From: UBA1127 sp034422455
Lineage (GTDB): Bacteria > Chloroflexota > Dehalococcoidia > Lucifugimonadales > UBA1127
DNA length: 64,000 nt
Reading direction: 5' to 3'
Assembly (NCBI GenBank): GCA_034422455.1
Contig: DAOUJQ010000006.1
Span: 1-64,000, forward strand
This document shows, piece after piece, positions 26,662 through 35,318 of the stretch; within the stretch, counting starts at the first letter, position 1; every line of letters starts with the position of its first letter. The translations under genes were made by a program, and so were the position numbers. The notes under the pieces are model-generated. The model saw only the letters and a list, made by a program, of their open reading frames with translations, was not told the origin of the DNA and made no database searches.

Positions 26662-26880
26662 ATGCGTACGACGGTAACCATCGACGATGACGTGCTCGCA
26701 GTAGCCCGGGCGCTCTCCGATCAGCGGGGAATCAGTCTCGGCAGCGCCATTTCTGAGTTGGCGAGAAGGGGCTTTCGGACAGGCCGGAAGTCACGGCGCC
26801 TTGGCGTGTTCGATGTCGACCCTGACGCACCGCCGTTTACCAGTGAGGACGTGTACCGCGCCATGAGCGATTGGCCGTGA
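26662..26880 (+). CDS. VapB-like ribbon-helix-helix antitoxin
   Basis: 72 residues. The N terminus (MRTTVTIDDDVLAVARALSD) followed by GISLGSAISELARRG is a ribbon-helix-helix DNA-binding fold of VapB/CopG antitoxins. The acidic/aromatic C terminus (DPDAPPFTSEDVYRAMSDWP) is the likely toxin-wrapping part. Its stop overlaps the start of the PIN toxin gene (GTGA), the normal arrangement for a toxin-antitoxin pair that represses its own promoter. Confidence 0.85.
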   Translation: MRTTVTIDDDVLAVARALSDQRGISLGSAISELARRGFRTGRKSRRLGVFDVDPDAPPFTSEDVYRAMSDWP

Positions 26881-27311
26881 CGGCGCTTCTTGACGTCAAT
26901 GTGCTCGTGGCCCTTGCTTGGCCCAATCACGTTCACCACACAGCCGCTTGGGAGTGGTTTGACCCAATAAGGGTGCAGGGTTGGGCAACGTGCCCTGTGA
27001 CCGAAGCTGGCTTCGTTCGGGTCTCATGTATTCCCTCGGCAGTCCGGCAGACAGTAACCCCCCTTGACGCATTCACGATATTGGCAGAGCTGTTGACCTT
27101 GGAGACACATACGTTTTGGCCGATGGATCGCTCCCTGCTGGACCTTCCTGAAGCCTTTATATCTCGCCTTCAGGGGTACCGCCAGGTGACCGACGCACTA
27201 TTACTGGCTACTGCCATGCGATTTGACGGTCAGTTTGCAACGTTCGACACCGGTTTGGAGCGGCTGCTTCCTCCTGCTGAACAGCGGCTTCTGACCGTCA
27301 TTCCCGTATAG
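26877..27311 (+). CDS. PIN-domain ribonuclease toxin (VapC family)
   Basis: 144 residues. PIN-domain acids are visible as D in ALLDVNVLVAL, E in CPVTEAGFVRV, D in QVTDALLLATAM and D in FATFDTGLE. Such toxins cleave RNA, often tRNA, when free of antitoxin. GTG 26877, overlapping the antitoxin stop, is preferred to the TTG six bases upstream. Confidence 0.86.
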   Translation: MTALLDVNVLVALAWPNHVHHTAAWEWFDPIRVQGWATCPVTEAGFVRVSCIPSAVRQTVTPLDAFTILAELLTLETHTFWPMDRSLLDLPEAFISRLQGYRQVTDALLLATAMRFDGQFATFDTGLERLLPPAEQRLLTVIPV

Positions 27312-27424
27312 CGGCAACACCCCCGTCCCTTGACACCTCGCCCGCTGTCCCGTAGCTTCCCCGTGAGCCGGAATCTCAGCCCGCTCGACCCGTGTCGGGC
27401 GGCGCTTCTTTGTGGAGGTTTACT

Positions 27425-28327
27425 GTGGGAAAGCTGGACGGGAAGAGTGTCATCGTCACCGGCGCCAGCAGGGGCATCGGTGAGGCCATCGCTAGGTGCC
27501 TTGCCGCCGAGGGCGGCCGAGTCCTCTGCGTGGCGCGCACCCTCAGCGAGGGCAGCCATGACATGACCACCTACATGCGCGACCAGGGCCGCCCCGGAGA
27601 GCCGAACGCCCCATTCCCCGGCTCCCTGGAGGGCACCGTCGCCGCCATCCGCGAGGCGGGCGGCGAGGCGACTGCGCTGGCCGCCGACTTGGCGGACCCC
27701 GGCGAGTGCCGGCGCGTGGTGGAGGAGGCCCGGCGCACCTACGGCCCCGTCGACGTCCTCGTGAACAACGCTGCGCTTGCCGTCTTCCTGCCCGTCCGCG
27801 ACTTCCCCTATGACAGCTGGCTCCGCAGCTTCCAGATCATCGTGCACGCCAGCTTCGTTCTAAGCCAGGCCGTGCTGGAGGACATGGTCCCGCGCCAGAG
27901 CGGCGCCATCGTCAACATCTCCTCCGGCGCGGCCATCGGGCCGGGTAGCGCGCCCTACGCCCAGTCGTCGTCCTACGCGCCCGCCGTCACCGGCTACGGC
28001 GCCGCCAAGGCCGCCCTCGAGCGCTTCACCCAGGGCCTCGCCCAAGAGGTCAAGGACGACAACATCGCCGTGACCGCCCTCTCGCCCTCCATCATCGTCC
28101 CCACGGCCGGCGCCGTCTTCCACGGCGGCTCCCGCTACATCGGCGACGAGAACGGCGAGCCCCCGGAGTGGATGGCCCAGTCCGTCCTGCTGCTCGCGTC
28201 GGAGCCCGCCGAAAAGATGAACGGCATGGTCACCTACAGCCAGAAGATCCTGACAGAGTACGGCGTCATCGAAAAGGGCGTCGGCACCGGCGTCGACCGC
28301 CCCGGCAGCGGCTATAGCCAGATCTAG
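27425..28327 (+). CDS. Short-chain dehydrogenase/reductase (SDR)
   Basis: A 300-residue SDR. The cofactor motif is TGASRGIGEAIAR (residues 13-25), then NNAAL, a catalytic Ser in NISSGAA and Tyr-x3-Lys in GYGAAKAALERFTQGLA. The loop after the second strand is longer than usual, and the C-terminal tail (GVGTGVDRPGSGYSQI) extends past the core. GTG 27425 has GGAGG 6 bases upstream. It is not obviously in an operon; repeats fill the space after it. The substrate is unknown. Confidence 0.9.
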   Translation: MGKLDGKSVIVTGASRGIGEAIARCLAAEGGRVLCVARTLSEGSHDMTTYMRDQGRPGEPNAPFPGSLEGTVAAIREAGGEATALAADLADPGECRRVVEEARRTYGPVDVLVNNAALAVFLPVRDFPYDSWLRSFQIIVHASFVLSQAVLEDMVPRQSGAIVNISSGAAIGPGSAPYAQSSSYAPAVTGYGAAKAALERFTQGLAQEVKDDNIAVTALSPSIIVPTAGAVFHGGSRYIGDENGEPPEWMAQSVLLLASEPAEKMNGMVTYSQKILTEYGVIEKGVGTGVDRPGSGYSQI

Positions 28328-28353
28328 CCCCATCGTCGTTCCTGCGGGGCCTC

Positions 28354-28373
28354 CCCCGTACCCCGATACGGGG
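28354..28373. repeat. Palindromic repeat, family 3
   Basis: CCCCGTA-N6-TACGGGG stem followed by CCGGTGTCCAG. The same block recurs as ATACGGGGCCGGTATCCAG near 47889-47907. Confidence 0.6.
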
Positions 28374-28399
28374 CCGGTGTCCAGAAGTGGAGGCAAGGA

Positions 28400-28439
28400 C
28401 GCCCGTTCGTCCTGGGGGAAATCGAAGGATGAACGGGCG
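28400..28439. repeat. Palindromic repeat, family 1 variant
   Basis: Nine-bp arms CGCCCGTTC (28400-28408) and GAACGGGCG (28431-28439) enclose a GGGGGAAATCGAAGG core. A close relative with GAGGGAAATCGAAGGGCG lies at 40670-40693. Confidence 0.65.
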
Positions 28440-28452
28440 CAGGGGGCTAGGA

Positions 28453-28689
28453 CCCCTGCCATCGCCCCCTCGCCCGTGCGCTGCGGCGTCCGCTACCTTC
28501 TCCTCCATGAACGACGGCAGCAACGCACCCACCCACACCACACGCCGCATCACGGTGGCAGGTTCTCTCGTCTCCGGCACGCTTCACTGTGACGGTTCGG
28601 TGTGGTCCGGTTGGCAACGGTTGGGATTCGTTTCCCCCCGGGCATAAAATCGCTTTGTAGCTGCAATGCGCCATAACAGCTACAAAGCG
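28453..28689 (+). repeat. Dispersed non-coding repeat with 3' hairpin (copy A)
   Basis: The element starts with CCCCTGCCATCGCCCCCT and ends in a hairpin with 13-bp perfect arms (CGCTTTGTAGCTG, 28651-28663, and 28677-28689) and a 13-base loop. A second copy is at 52309-52401 plus 55308-55423, split by a transposon. No gene is evident in 28328-28792; a 46-codon frame from ATG 28507 has no recognisable features. Confidence 0.55.
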
Positions 28690-28792
28690 AATGCCGAGAC
28701 GAATGCCCCCAGCTACGCAGCACGACGAAGATATTCGCCCACGGTGCGCCGGCAGACCTTCTGCCCGCCGTCCCTTTGGCCTGTGGAGTACA

Positions 28793-29245
28793 ATGGTAGC
28801 GGTGGCCTGCCCACCGCATGGGAGTACAGCCGTGGTCTACGCAGACCCCACAACAGCGGACATCCCCGCCCTGGCCGACTATGTCGCCCGGTGGCTGGCC
28901 AACCTGCGCGACTGGTGCCCCCGGTGCCAGGGCACGGGCCGCGAGGACTACAAGGACCCTTACAGTCCCCGCAGTTCATGCCCGCGATGCCTCGGCAAGC
29001 TGTGGGTCTCCGTGATCGACGTCGAGCGGCTGCTGGAGGCCATCGCCATGGTCGGACCGCTGGAGGTGGAGATCTCGTTCAGCCCGGCAGGGGCGCGTAC
29101 GTGCCTGCTTCGGCTGCACGGCGACCACTACGGCGAGGACGACTCCACCGTCGGCGCCGTCTACCGGGCGGCGGCGGGCCTCGTGAAGACGCTGCTGGAC
29201 GAGGGCGTCATCAGGGAGGTTCCCTTTGACGACACAGGCCACTAG
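28793..29245 (+). CDS. Zinc-ribbon protein (DnaJ-like CxxC motifs), unknown function
   Basis: 150 residues. Two CPRC motifs (CPRCQGTG ... CPRCLGKLW, about residues 41-67) form a DnaJ/rubredoxin-like zinc ribbon. The rest (EVEISFSPAGARTCLLRLHGDHYGED ... GLVKTLLDEGVIREV) is a mixed alpha/beta domain that I do not recognise. ATG 28793 is preceded by GGAG 6 bases upstream; the longer frame begins inside the repeat and is not protein-like. It is followed after 32 bases by the NYN-LOTUS gene, so the two may be co-transcribed and linked to RNA metabolism. Confidence 0.72.
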   Translation: MVAVACPPHGSTAVVYADPTTADIPALADYVARWLANLRDWCPRCQGTGREDYKDPYSPRSSCPRCLGKLWVSVIDVERLLEAIAMVGPLEVEISFSPAGARTCLLRLHGDHYGEDDSTVGAVYRAAAGLVKTLLDEGVIREVPFDDTGH

Positions 29246-29277
29246 GGCAAAGAGAGGAATGAAGGTAACGCGAATCT

Positions 29278-30471
29278 ATGAGTGAAGCACAGATTGCTGT
29301 CCTGATTGACTACGAGAACGTGGGGCTGGGCTCCATACAGGGGCTGTTCGACCAGCTCTCGGACCTGGGGAGGATCATCGTCAAGCGGGCCTACGCCGAC
29401 TGGTCGATCGGCGGCCGCCAGCGCGACCACGTGCTGGAGCTCGGCATTGACCCGGTCCACCACTTTCACGCGGCCAAGGTCGCCAAGAACTCCAGCGACA
29501 TCAGCCTCGCCATCGACGCCGTCGACCTGCTGTACCGCTCCCCCGTGGACACCTTCGTCATCGTATCCGCGGACAGCGACTTCGTGACGCTGGTGAGCAA
29601 GCTGCGGTCCGCCGGCAAGACGGTCATCGGCGCGGGCCGCCGCGACGTGGTCTCCTCCACGCTCGTTCGCGCCTGCGACCGCTACATCTACCTGGACCCG
29701 GGCCAACGGGCGGCTGCGGCCGTCAGGTCAACCGACTCGCGGTCGACGGACGCGCTCCTTGAACGGGCCATCGCCGCCTCCGCGGACGACGAGGGCAAGG
29801 TTGCCGGGTCCAAGCTCCACCAGACGATTACCCGCATCGACCCCAGCTTCGATTTCCGCGGCATGGGCTACCGGACGTTCACCCAGTTCCTCGAAGCCTC
29901 GTCTGTAGTGAAGGTCACCCGCGCCCGCGGTTCCGACGACACGAGCATCACGCTCAAGCCCAGGGGCATCGCCCGTGTGCCGGTCATCGGCAAAGTCGTG
30001 TCGGGCGGCAGGCGCACCAAGGCAGCCGCAGCTGTGGAGGCCGCTCCCGAACCGGCTCCCGCCCCTGCGCCCGCTCCGGCCCCGGCAGCCGTGTCACGAC
30101 GATCTCGGACGCCCCAACGCACCCCTGCCGCCCCGCGCCCGGCCGTCGGAGCTCAGTCGGCGGCCGCCGCGCAGACGACGCCGGAACCGGCCCCGCCAAC
30201 GGCGCCCGCAGCCATCGGCACAAACGGCTGGGAGGCGGAGATCCACGGCAGGTGGGCGCAGCGGGTGGACAAGGAAACGGGCATCCTGAACGGCACCCGC
30301 GCCGCCGGCGACGCCGCCCGGATTCTGGGCGCCGAAAAGCTTAGCGCGTCGCGGTACAAGACCCTGCAGAAGCTCCTCTCGGCCAGCCCCTACCTCTCGG
30401 CGCGCTGGACTCGAGAGGGCAACACGCTGCACGTGAAGCCGCCCGTGACTGCGGACACGCTCTCGTCCTAG
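29278..30471 (+). CDS. NYN (LabA-like PIN) domain protein with LOTUS/OST-HTH domains
   Basis: 397 residues. The N-terminal NYN ribonuclease-like domain (1-140) has AVLIDYENV, the acidic VSADSDFVTLV and the glycine-rich KTVIGAG typical of LabA/DUF88 proteins. A LOTUS/OST-HTH module follows (about 155-235: LLERAIAASADDEG, SKLHQTITRIDPSFDFRGMGY, RTFTQFLE). A long Ala/Pro/Thr-rich linker (about 245-315) leads to a second helical module at the C terminus (ILGAEKLSASRYKTLQKLL) that looks LOTUS-like. The family is predicted to cleave or bind structured RNA. Confidence 0.88.
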   Translation: MSEAQIAVLIDYENVGLGSIQGLFDQLSDLGRIIVKRAYADWSIGGRQRDHVLELGIDPVHHFHAAKVAKNSSDISLAIDAVDLLYRSPVDTFVIVSADSDFVTLVSKLRSAGKTVIGAGRRDVVSSTLVRACDRYIYLDPGQRAAAAVRSTDSRSTDALLERAIAASADDEGKVAGSKLHQTITRIDPSFDFRGMGYRTFTQFLEASSVVKVTRARGSDDTSITLKPRGIARVPVIGKVVSGGRRTKAAAAVEAAPEPAPAPAPAPAPAAVSRRSRTPQRTPAAPRPAVGAQSAAAAQTTPEPAPPTAPAAIGTNGWEAEIHGRWAQRVDKETGILNGTRAAGDAARILGAEKLSASRYKTLQKLLSASPYLSARWTREGNTLHVKPPVTADTLSS

Positions 30472-30490
30472 GTGTGGTGATCGTGTCGGG

Positions 30491-33400
30491 CTAGGCCCGC
30501 CTCAGCCCGACGGTCAGCTCCATCCCCTCAACCTTGAGCGTCTCCGAGTAGTCGCCCGCCCCCGGCGCGCCCGCCGGCGCTTCCACCGCCAGCGTCTCGC
30601 CGCGCACGTAGTCGCCCAGCGGGCCCGCGCCCAGCAGCGACTGCAGCTCCGCCGCGCCCTCGTGCGTGATGACGATGCGGTCGGAGATGTCCAGCCCGGC
30701 CGACCGTCGCATGTTCTGGATGTTGTGCACCAGTTCCCGCGCCAGGCCCTCCTGCCGCAGCTCCGGCGTGAGGGTTGTGTCGATGCCGACGTAGTAGCCG
30801 CCCTCCAGCACGCCCGCGACGTTGCCGTCGGTGGCTGGTGCAACCTCCACGTCCTCAGCGGTCAGGTCGAAGGCGCCCACCGTCGCCGTCTCGCCCGCCA
30901 GCATCCGGCCTGCGATCGACGCCTTGTCGGCCTCCGCAAACGCCCGCTGCAGATCCGGCAGCCGGTCCGTGTACTTGGGCCCGACGACCGAGCCGTTCAG
31001 CCTCACCTGCAGCAGCCCCGCCGTCTCCGCCGCGTCGATGGCTCGGACGGACTTCACGTTGAGCTCTTCCCGCACCTGGTCCACTAGCGACTCCAGAGCG
31101 GCGGCCTCACCCACCGTCTTTGTCATCACCAGCGTCTCGGACAACGGCTGCCGCACCTTTACCCGGCTCTTGCTGCGGGCCGCGCGGCCCATGCTCACCA
31201 CGCGCATGACCAGCTGCACCGCCTCCGCCAGATCCCGGTCGATGCGTGCCGGGTCAGCCTCGGGGAAGCCCGCCAGGTGGACGCTGTCGGGGGCCGAGTC
31301 GTCAACGGAGGCCACCAGGTTCTGGTACATCTCCTCCGCCACGAAGGGCGTCAGCGGCGCCAGCAGCTTGCTCAGCGTCACAAGGCAAGTGTAGAGCGTC
31401 TCGTACGCCGAGCGCTTGTCCGCGTCGTTCTCGCTCTTCCAGAAGCGGCGGCGGCTCCGGCGCACGTACCACGTGGACAACTCCTCCACGAACGCCTCGA
31501 TCTTGCGGCCCGCGTCCGTGGGGTTGTAGCCGTCCATCTCCTCCGTCACGTCGGCGATGAGCTGGTTCAGCTCCGAGAGCACCCAGCGGTCGAGCTCCGC
31601 CGTCGGCTCGGCCGCCGCCCGCGCCATCGGGTCGAACTCGTCCAGCCGCGCGTAGGTGACGAAGAAGCTGTAGGTGTTCCACAGCGTCAGAAGGAACCGC
31701 CGTACCGACTCCTCCACCAGGTCCTGCGAGAACCGCCGCGAGTTCCCCGGCGGCGCGGCGGTGAACAGGTACCACCGCACGGCGTCCGCCCCGTGCGCGT
31801 TGATGACCGCCCACGGCTCGACGATGTTGCCCTTGGTCTTGCTCATCTTCTCGCCCTGCCCGTCCAGGATGAGGCCCAGGCAGATGACGTTGCGGTAGCT
31901 CGGCTGGCTGCGCAGCAGCACGGACAGCGCGTGCAGGCTGTAGAACCACCCCCGCGTCTGGTCGACGCCCTCGCAGATGTAGTCCGCCGGGAAGCGGCCG
32001 TCGTCGAAGAGCGCCGGTGATCCCTTGGGGAAGTGGAACTGCGCGTAGGGCATCGCGCCCGAGTCGAACCAGCAGTCCAGCACCTCCGGCGTGCGCCGCG
32101 CCGTGCCGCCGCACTGCCGGCACGTCACCGTCACCTCGTCGATGTACGGTCGGTGCAGGTCGAGCCCGTCCGGCTCCAGCACGCCGCGCGTCTCCGGGTT
32201 CGCCCGCTCCCGCAGCGCATCCAGGTCGCCGAAGCACTCGTCCTTGCCGCACTCTTCGCACCGCCAGATGGGGATGGGCGTGCCCCAGTACCGCTCTCGC
32301 GAGATGGCCCAGTCCACGTTGTTGCGAAGCCACTCGCCGAAGCGCCCCTCCTGGAAGTGGCCTGGGTACCAGTTGATCTCGCGGTTGATGGCCACCATGT
32401 CGTCCTTGTGGGCCGTCGTGCGGATGTACCAGGAGGGCTTGGCGTAGTAGAGCAGCGGCGTGTCGCACCGCCAGCAGAACGGGTACGTGTGGGTCATCGT
32501 GCCGCTGCTCAACAGCAGCCCGCGCCGCTCCAGGTCTGCCGTGATGAGCGCGTCCGCGTCCTTCACGAACGTACCGCCCCCCGGGTAGCCCTCGGCGAGC
32601 ACCCCCGTCATGTCCACGGTGTGGTGCGTCGGCAGGCCGAAGCTGTGGCCGAGTTCGTAGTCCTCCGCGCCGTAGGCCGGGGCCGTGTGCACGATGCCCG
32701 TGCCGTCCTCGACGCCGACGTAGTCCGCGGGCAGCACCCGGTGCGGGAAGGGCGATTCGTCGTCCTGCGTCGCGTCTGCGAACGGTGGCGAGTACCGCAG
32801 CCCCTGGAGCTCGCTGCCCTTGAACGCGGCCTCTTCCGTCCAGCCCTCGCCCAGCACGTCCTCGATGCGGGCACGCACCAGCAGCGCGCGCTCCGAGCCG
32901 TCCGGCGACCGCAGCAGCGCGTACTCCTCGTCCGGCGCGACCGCCAGCGCCATGTTCGCCGTCAGTGTCCAGGGCGTCGTCGTCCACGCCAGCGCCGAGG
33001 GCGTGGGGCCGTCCCAGCGGCCGTCGGCCCACCCCATCCTGCGGGCAGCGTCAAGGCCCTCGTCCTGCTCGTCGGTCAGCGGGAAGCGCACGTAGATGGA
33101 CGGGTCCGGAGTGTCCTCCTTGTAGCCTAGGGAAACCTCGTGGGAGCTGAGCGACGTGACGCAACGGGGGCAGTGCGGAGTGACCCGGTAGCCTTGGTAG
33201 ACCAGCCCCCGGTCCCACAGCTCCTTGATGATCCACCACCCCGTCTGGATGTAGCCGTTGTCGAAGGTGATGTACGGGTCGTCGAGGTCGATCCAGAAGC
33301 CGACGCGGTCCGTCAGCTCCTCCCATTCGCTCTTGTAGCGCATGACGCTCTCGCGGCAGAGGGCGTTGAACCGGTCGATGCCGTACTCCTCGATCTCCCG

Positions 33401-33715
33401 CTTGGTGGAGAAGCCCAGTTCCTTCTCCACCTCTATCTCCACCGGCAGCCCATGCGTGTCCCAGCCGCCCTTGCGGAAGGGGCGGTAGCCCTGCATGGTC
33501 TTGTAGCGGGGCATGACATCCTTGAAGACGCGGGCCAGCACGTGGTGCATGCCGGGCGTGCCGTTGGTCGTCGGCGGGCCTTCGTACAACATGAAGAGGG
33601 GCTTGCCCTCCCGCTCTGTCCACGTCCGTCGAAAGACGTCGCGCTCCCGCCACAGCTGGAGGATGCGGTCCTCCAGCTCCGGAAAGCTCACCTTGCTGGA
33701 CACCGGCTGAAACAT
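30491..33715 (-). CDS. ileS: Isoleucyl-tRNA synthetase
   Basis: A 1074-residue class Ia synthetase. The HIGH motif appears as GMHH in TNGTPGMHHVLAR near the N terminus and KMSKS as GEKMSKTKGN. The editing (CP1) domain lies between them, and the anticodon-binding and C-terminal domains follow. Cysteine pairs (CEECGKDEC and CRQCGGTARR) form zinc sites. Length and motif style match the eukaryote-like IleS2 type, often linked to mupirocin tolerance; that is family knowledge, not shown here. ATG 33715 follows GGGAG. Transcription is controlled by the T-box leader directly upstream. Confidence 0.96.
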   Translation of the reverse strand: MFQPVSSKVSFPELEDRILQLWRERDVFRRTWTEREGKPLFMLYEGPPTTNGTPGMHHVLARVFKDVMPRYKTMQGYRPFRKGGWDTHGLPVEIEVEKELGFSTKREIEEYGIDRFNALCRESVMRYKSEWEELTDRVGFWIDLDDPYITFDNGYIQTGWWIIKELWDRGLVYQGYRVTPHCPRCVTSLSSHEVSLGYKEDTPDPSIYVRFPLTDEQDEGLDAARRMGWADGRWDGPTPSALAWTTTPWTLTANMALAVAPDEEYALLRSPDGSERALLVRARIEDVLGEGWTEEAAFKGSELQGLRYSPPFADATQDDESPFPHRVLPADYVGVEDGTGIVHTAPAYGAEDYELGHSFGLPTHHTVDMTGVLAEGYPGGGTFVKDADALITADLERRGLLLSSGTMTHTYPFCWRCDTPLLYYAKPSWYIRTTAHKDDMVAINREINWYPGHFQEGRFGEWLRNNVDWAISRERYWGTPIPIWRCEECGKDECFGDLDALRERANPETRGVLEPDGLDLHRPYIDEVTVTCRQCGGTARRTPEVLDCWFDSGAMPYAQFHFPKGSPALFDDGRFPADYICEGVDQTRGWFYSLHALSVLLRSQPSYRNVICLGLILDGQGEKMSKTKGNIVEPWAVINAHGADAVRWYLFTAAPPGNSRRFSQDLVEESVRRFLLTLWNTYSFFVTYARLDEFDPMARAAAEPTAELDRWVLSELNQLIADVTEEMDGYNPTDAGRKIEAFVEELSTWYVRRSRRRFWKSENDADKRSAYETLYTCLVTLSKLLAPLTPFVAEEMYQNLVASVDDSAPDSVHLAGFPEADPARIDRDLAEAVQLVMRVVSMGRAARSKSRVKVRQPLSETLVMTKTVGEAAALESLVDQVREELNVKSVRAIDAAETAGLLQVRLNGSVVGPKYTDRLPDLQRAFAEADKASIAGRMLAGETATVGAFDLTAEDVEVAPATDGNVAGVLEGGYYVGIDTTLTPELRQEGLARELVHNIQNMRRSAGLDISDRIVITHEGAAELQSLLGAGPLGDYVRGETLAVEAPAGAPGAGDYSETLKVEGMELTVGLRRA

Positions 33716-33747
33716 GGTTCGCTCCCTGCCGGGCTTCCCCGGCGCAC

Positions 33748-33775
33748 AAAAAATCCCGTCCCCAAAAGGGACGGG
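33748..33775 (-). terminator. T-box leader terminator of ileS
   Basis: On the minus strand, an 8-bp stem (CCCGTCCC with GGGACGGG, loop of 5) is followed by six T. It overlaps the T-box antiterminator region as expected for transcriptional control. Confidence 0.9.
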
Positions 33776-34035
33776 TCGAATTGCCCGCGGTACCACCCTT
33801 ATTCCACCGCCGCGCATTCACCCTGCGACGGTGACGCTTCGTGGGGCGCCATCACGCCCCTGCCCAAGGTAACGGTGGGCTTCCGGTGCAGCCTAGCAGG
33901 CGATGGATGCTTCGACTGAATCGCCCTTCGGTGCACGGCTCGGGAGGGATTTTCGCTGGGCGCCCACCTGTCCGCTTCCACCGGTCCGGACTCGCTGGCG
34001 GCGGCGATTCCAGCTACTCGTCTCCGTCACTGCCT
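33748..34035 (-). promoter_or_regulatory. T-box riboswitch (Ile) controlling ileS
   Basis: The minus strand carries the T-box core AAGGGTGGTACCGCGGG (complement of 33784-33800) directly before the terminator. The upstream stem I region includes a GAGTAG element and GGTGGAAGC. By alignment with the trp leader (GACGAA-TGG), the specifier is the ATC after GCGAAA (33950-33948), an isoleucine codon. Uncharged tRNA-Ile would stabilise the antiterminator and let ileS be read. A TTGACG (34072-34067), 18-base spacer and TAGCAT form a plausible promoter that overlaps the sortase stop. Confidence 0.9.
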
Positions 34036-34068
34036 TTGAATCATGCTAGCAGGGGGGCAATCGCGGCG

Positions 34069-34959
34069 TCAAGAAACGCCGGCGCTGAGACGGGCGCCCA
34101 CCAGCTCCGTCGTGATCACGATGCGCTCATCGTACTTGAATCGCGGCCACGAGCAGACGAGGGTGGCGGTCCGGCCGTCGGAGTCCCAGAAATACATGTC
34201 CTCCGCCGGCAGGATGCGGAACTCGGTGGCTTGGTACAGGAAGCTCCCGTCGGCGCTGTCCACGATGACGTAGACGGCCTCGCCGTTGCGCAGGTGGTCA
34301 TGGAGCTTTGGCAGATCCCGGAAGACTGCTCCCTCTCCCTTGAGCGGGCTTTCCAGGTGGCCGAAGAGCCAGGTGTTGCCCACTTCACCGGGGTTCACGC
34401 GATTGGGGACGATGCCGACGTCGAAGACCGGCGACTCGTACTTCAGGCGGCCGTCGAACTCGAACGTGTCCAGGACGATGGTCTCCGACTCCAGGCCGAT
34501 GATCGGGATGCGCACCAGCGAGGCGGGTGCAAGGCCGGATTCCGGAATGTCGATTTCGGCCACGGGCTGGTAGTCGGTGGTGAAGGCCAGGAGGCCCGGG
34601 TCATCGGCCCACAGAGGGTTGTCCCACGCCTGTGGGGAGACGTCGGCAATGCCGTAGACATCGCCAAGGATGGACGACGTGGACTCGAACAATTCGACTG
34701 GCGGCGCCACCTCCGGCTGTTCTTCTACAGCCGGTGCGGCAAGGGAAGGGGTCAGCAGGTCCTCTAGGGCGTCTCTGGGCGGCAGTTGCGGCTCCTCCGC
34801 GATGCTGACGACGGACTCGTATCGCTCACCAATGTAGGCCTGATAACCGAAGAAGCCTCCGGCGACGGCCAGCAGGAGAGCGCCGCCGCCAAGCAACGCC
34901 AGGGCCAACTGTCTGTTGCCCTGAGTCCCGCTCTCCCCGAGTCCGCCTTGCGACAACAC
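34069..34959 (-). CDS. Class D/E-like sortase
   Basis: About 296 residues. One N-terminal membrane helix (LALALLGGGALLLAVAGGFFGY) and a linker lead to a C-terminal sortase domain. Catalytic residues are visible: His in NTWLFGHLES, Cys in ATLVCSWPRF and Arg in KYDERIVI. Sortases attach surface proteins or join pilins by transpeptidation. No LPxTG-type substrate protein is encoded nearby, so the target is unknown. The frame is open to 35037, but GTG 34959 with GGAGTGGG upstream gives a normal type II membrane anchor and is preferred. Confidence 0.85.
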   Translation of the reverse strand: MLSQGGLGESGTQGNRQLALALLGGGALLLAVAGGFFGYQAYIGERYESVVSIAEEPQLPPRDALEDLLTPSLAAPAVEEQPEVAPPVELFESTSSILGDVYGIADVSPQAWDNPLWADDPGLLAFTTDYQPVAEIDIPESGLAPASLVRIPIIGLESETIVLDTFEFDGRLKYESPVFDVGIVPNRVNPGEVGNTWLFGHLESPLKGEGAVFRDLPKLHDHLRNGEAVYVIVDSADGSFLYQATEFRILPAEDMYFWDSDGRTATLVCSWPRFKYDERIVITTELVGARLSAGVS

Positions 34960-35105
34960 GGTACCCACTCCGATGTAACTCACGACCGTATAAAAAGCAT
35001 ACCATGACCAAGGCCTGGAGACTGGGGTGCGGCCCAAAGCCGCGTGGCAATTGAAGAGGGCGCTCTTGGTCTGCTTCAGACGTGGGCAACTGCAATTAGC
35101 TGGGA

Positions 35106-35318
35106 CTAACGGGCCCTCGGCACATATGTGGAGCCGTTGCTGATTGGCTCATTCAGGTAGATGTCGCCATTCCGGATCTTGATATTGAAGCCGCAATTGG
35201 GGTTTGTGCATGCCCATGCCTTGAAGTGAATGGGCGCCCCCTGCCCCCCGAAGTCTGAAAGGGGTACCAACTCTCCGGAATCGCAACTACGACACTGGGG
35301 AAAGCTAGTAGTTTCCAC
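35106..35318 (-). CDS. Small zinc-ribbon protein
   Basis: 70 residues with CRSC near the N terminus and CTNPNC about 27 residues later, a compact four-cysteine zinc ribbon. The remainder (GFNIKIRNGDIYLNEPI) is beta-rich. GTG 35318 has AGGAGGAA 5 bases upstream, which supports a real gene. The function is unknown. It lies downstream of an unusual AT-rich region that is presumably its control region. Confidence 0.65.
   Translation of the reverse strand: METTSFPQCRSCDSGELVPLSDFGGQGAPIHFKAWACTNPNCGFNIKIRNGDIYLNEPISNGSTYVPRAR

Noticed and set aside
28400..28439. Intergenic hairpin as a terminator for the SDR gene
   Set aside because: There is no T-run, and the same palindrome occurs inside the trp operon; it fits a repeat family better.
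33841..34767. Plus-strand frame across the ileS leader and sortase
   Set aside because: It is antisense to the T-box leader and sortase, both of which have strong independent signatures.
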